From Chara braunii (taxonomy: Eukaryota > Streptophyta > Charophyceae > Charales > Characeae), in assembly GCA_003427395.1 (NCBI GenBank), contig BFEA01000254.1:1361775-1382120 (forward strand): a stretch of DNA of 20,346 nt, written 5' to 3'. Shown here one piece after another: positions 18,102 to 20,346 of the stretch (the stretch's first letter is position 1; each line of letters opens with the position of its first letter). Made by a program: the position numbers and the translations under genes. Under the pieces are notes generated by a model. It had not been told where the DNA came from. It worked only from the letters and a program-made list of their open reading frames with translations, and searched no databases.

Positions 18102-18990
18102 TTTTTTTTTTTTTTCTCAGCACGTCAAGTGTCAACTAGTTGTAAGGCCTTTTTTAGGCCCTTCCTCTTAGTTTTGGCCCTTCCTATGCCCAATGTGCAG
18201 TCTGTTATTTCTCAGGCTGTAATTGAGGCTTCCCCATGCTCATGAGAGTTTTCTCTTGCTTCCCTTTCTTCCAAACTGTAGCCCCCTTTGCCTCGATTTT
18301 CTTGCGGGAGCCTATTTTTCACATGGAGCCTCTCTAGGCCCCATTTTCCTTAAGGTGGCTAGTCCGAGATATTTCGGATTGTTGCCATGCCTCTTCCCTT
18401 GCTTTTTTTTCCCCTTTTCTTTCTGATTTGATCCTCCCATTCTTGACCGTCTAGATCTTGATCTTGATGGCACGCCTTGCTTTGGGCATCCTTCCCTTAT
18501 GACCCTTCATAACTTTCTCTACTTGGCTCCAAAATGCCATTATTTTTACTTAGGCTCTTATGGTCCCCGACACTTTTCCTTGCGGTGTCCCGGTTTGTCT
18601 CGACACCTTTTTCCCCATGACTGTCCCATTTTGTCCTTTTCTATGTCCCACGTGTGCCGATTTTTCTGCGCGGCTCTTGACTTGGGTCATGGCGCTTTGG
18701 CCTTTCTTATGTCGCACTCCGGTGACCCCAATTTGCCCTGTGCTCCGTTCTCACGTACCTGTGCCCTAACGTTATTTTCTTGACGTCCTTGACTCCTTTC
18801 TTCATGCGGCGCGTAGCCCAGGATATTATTTTTCCCAGCGGTCCTTCTTCTTCTGAGGAGAAGGGCCGCCTTAATTATTATCTTGCGACCCTTTGCCGCT
18901 TACTATCCTACTAATTTCTTCCTGGTCCACTGATTCCGGCGACCTAGGGCATTCTCTAGGCCCCTTGGCGCTGACACTTAGCTTTCCATC
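18102..18990 (-). mobile_element. Unidentified poly(A)-tailed retroposon, copy A (minus strand)
   Basis: The 14-T run at 18102-18115 is the tail when read on the minus strand. The next 480 bases or more match, in inverted order and with conserved spacing, the sequence leading to the poly(A) at 20310-20346. Shared landmarks on the plus strand here are CAAGTGTCAA near 18125, AAGGCCTT, GCTCATG near 18237, TAGTCCGAGATAT at 18360, GATCTTGATCTTGATG near 18456 and TCCTTGCGGTG near 18577. Identity is modest, so both copies are old. No domain is encoded in any frame. It may be a SINE-like or non-coding retroposon, or the 3' part of a LINE. The 5' limit is uncertain. Confidence 0.7.
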
Positions 18991-18992
18991 CA

Positions 18993-19150
18993 TGAGTTAA
19001 AAATCAAAAACCGAAAAAATAATAGTTTTTTTTTTTTTTTTTTTTTACGAAAAAAAATTATGTTCGCCTGAACATGTTCGCGAGCTGTTCGCGCGAACAC
19101 GTACGCGCGAACATGAAGGGGCGCGAACACGTTCGCCGTGCTACGCAGAT
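18993..19150. repeat. Right half of a GTTCG-rich MITE-like element
   Basis: It begins GAGTTAAAAATCAAAAACC, followed by a T run (19027-19047), ATGTTCG, palindromic CGAAC/GTTCG sequence and a GTGCTACGCAG end. The same order (GAGTTAAAAATCAAAAACC, T-rich run, ATGTTCGG, GTGCTACACA) forms the right half of the 11912-12272 element. The left half is absent; copy A of the retroposon lies there instead. Confidence 0.65.
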
Positions 19151-19227
19151 CTTAACAGTAAAAAACCGTCACTTGGGGAGATACATTCGTGACCAGATGC
19201 ATTCTGAGATATGACAGTTGCAAAACA

Positions 19228-19264
19228 TCTTGATTTTCTTTTTATTTTGCAGAGAAAATCAAGA
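19228..19264. repeat. Short perfect hairpin
   Basis: TCTTGATTTTCT at 19228-19239 is exactly complementary to AGAAAATCAAGA at 19253-19264, with a 13-base loop. It lies near the centre of the retroposon pair. Confidence 0.85.
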
Positions 19265-19874
19265 AAAATCAAGGCCTCATGCAACCGAGATACAACTGAT
19301 TTCATGAGGGAGGATAAACACATGCACCCAGAGCCAATATTGAGCCTGGATGCACTTGGGAGTTGGTTGTTGCATTTTGTTTTAGTTTAAGGCATGTTGA
19401 GTGGTCATGAAGCTAGGAAAGAGACCATTATCGCAGTCAGAGAGATAACGGATTGCATGGGGGTACCTAGGTCAAAAGGACAAAAGGCCTAGGCTCACCA
19501 AAAACATTAGAAAAGAGCGCTTTTGGTCTGGGCAAATAAAAACGGTAAATAAAGGTCGCGAGATGGTGGATCTCGTGGCCTATAATATTTGCAGCACTTG
19601 AGGCCCATGAGAAGAAGGGATTGGGGCTGCCGATGGCAAAAAAAAACCAAATAAAAACGGGACATCACCGAGAATGATGTCGGAGACTAGATGGGCCCAA
19701 ATAAAAATAGTTGAAATTTTAGACACAAGCCGGCGGGACCACCGCAAGGACTAGATGAAACAGGCATGCGAGAATAGCGGAAACTTGAGTAGTCCCAAAG
19801 GAACCATGAGCTAGCGAAAGAGGAGGAGTGTGCAAGCAAGTATTGTCGTCAAGGTCAAGGTCTTCATGGTGGAA

Positions 19875-20034
19875 AATATTAGCCACTGTAAGTGCAAAAG
19901 TGAAAGAGCCTAGGGAGAGGGTGCTAGAAGGCAAAAATTAGAGAAAAATGATAAAGGAGAGAATATTAGCCACTGTGAGTGCCAAAGTAAAACAGTCTAG
20001 GGAGAGGGTGCTAGAAGGAAAAAATGAGAAAAAA
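19875..20034 (+). repeat. 87-bp tandem duplication in copy B
   Basis: A unit beginning AATATTAGCCACTGT starts at 19875 and again at 19962. Both contain CTAGGGAGAGGGTGCTAGAAGG. The second copy is slightly diverged and shorter. Spacing to neighbouring landmarks suggests copy A has only one unit. Confidence 0.9.
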
Positions 20035-20058
20035 AAGGTAAAGAAGGGACTGCCCAGC

Positions 20059-20078
20059 AGTCCGAGATATCTCGGACT
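20059..20078. repeat. Perfect 20-bp palindrome
   Basis: AGTCCGAGAT followed directly by its reverse complement. The matching position in copy A (18361-18380) has an imperfect version, AGTCCGAGATATTTCGGATT, so the palindrome is probably ancestral to the family. Confidence 0.9.
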
Positions 20079-20308
20079 AGCAAGGCACAAGGAAATAGAG
20101 CCTCAATGAACTCTATGCAGAAAATACGCTGCCAAGGAACAATCGGAGCACAAAGGGGCTCAAAAATGAAAAAACGGGGGCAAACGGGACTCCCCATGAG
20201 CGTGGAGGTTTCATTATTGCAATCCGAGTTGCAACGGCCAACTACTGACCATAAACCTGTTCATGAATGAGGTTCTAAGGCCTTGAAATAGCAGCTTGAC
20301 ACTTGTCA

Positions 20309-20346
<38 letters not shown>

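Larger units (their letters stand above)
19300..20346 (+). mobile_element. Unidentified poly(A)-tailed retroposon, copy B (plus strand)
   Basis: The 3' end is a 37-A run at 20310-20346, which reaches the end of the window. Bases from about 19737 to the tail are the inverted counterpart of copy A at 18102-18590. The distance between the landmarks at 20059-20079 and 20199 (about 120 bases) equals that in copy A (about 122). The larger spacing further upstream is explained by the 87-bp tandem duplication at 19875-20034. It encodes no recognisable protein. The 5' end is not defined; 19300 is a guess from where the central hairpin and MITE-like sequence end. Confidence 0.7.

Noticed and set aside
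17962-18426. Plus-strand open frames rich in Phe, Ser and Leu, like signal or membrane peptides
   Set aside because: They are translations of T- and C-rich low-complexity sequence and of retroposon copy A read on its antisense strand.
20310-20346. mRNA poly(A) tail marking the end of a processed host gene
   Set aside because: The matching T-run-led copy at 18102 shows it belongs to a repeated family, and no coding sequence precedes it. Because it reaches the window edge, an assembly end effect on its length cannot be excluded.

Overview
This window looks like repeat-rich nuclear DNA from a eukaryote, most plausibly a plant or streptophyte alga. The reasons are a plant-type L1 LINE, a Ty3/gypsy LTR retrotransposon, poly(A)-tailed retroposons, a MITE-like element, microsatellites, and no convincing intact host gene, rRNA or tRNA. 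A charophyte such as Chara would fit, but that is an impression and the sequence does not prove it.

Layout. Bases 14-88 are an (AC)n microsatellite. Bases 89-3480 hold no recognisable gene; one plus-strand frame from about 1322 to 3550 has somewhat fewer stops than expected and could be very old coding sequence. Bases 3590-4030 carry two diverged copies of a short hairpin module, just upstream of a LINE. The LINE runs from about 4107 to 8170: an open first ORF with an unfamiliar protein, overlapping by 8 nt a second ORF that encodes an endonuclease and a reverse transcriptase. The second ORF is broken by frameshifts and stops and is split at 6645-6772 by a poly(A)-tailed SINE-like insertion with target-site duplications.

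Bases 8188-10600 are pyrimidine-rich and non-coding. They hold a TATA-like box and a possible tRNA primer-binding site, and may be the LTR/leader side of the following gypsy element. That element can be read in order: gag with a CCHC knuckle (10602-11547), protease (12282-13000), reverse transcriptase (14831-16000), RNase H (16172-16660) and integrase (16885-17890). This order is Ty3/gypsy. It is interrupted by a 361-bp MITE-like element (11912-12272) and by about 1.6 kb of non-coding sequence (13198-14820). It also contains a 36-bp inverted repeat between RNase H and integrase. Decay within its gag, RT and RNase H blocks is mostly by stops explainable as C-to-T or G-to-A changes, whereas the LINE has decayed with many indels.

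Bases 17888-20346 contain two more GTTCG-rich segments related to the MITE, and two diverged copies of an unidentified poly(A)-tailed retroposon pointing away from each other (18102-18990 on minus, about 19300-20346 on plus). These form a long imperfect inverted repeat reaching the end of the window.

No element here appears able to move by itself. The window is best read as a layered record of insertions: LINE then SINE-like insert; gypsy then MITE and other insertions; then a retroposon pair.
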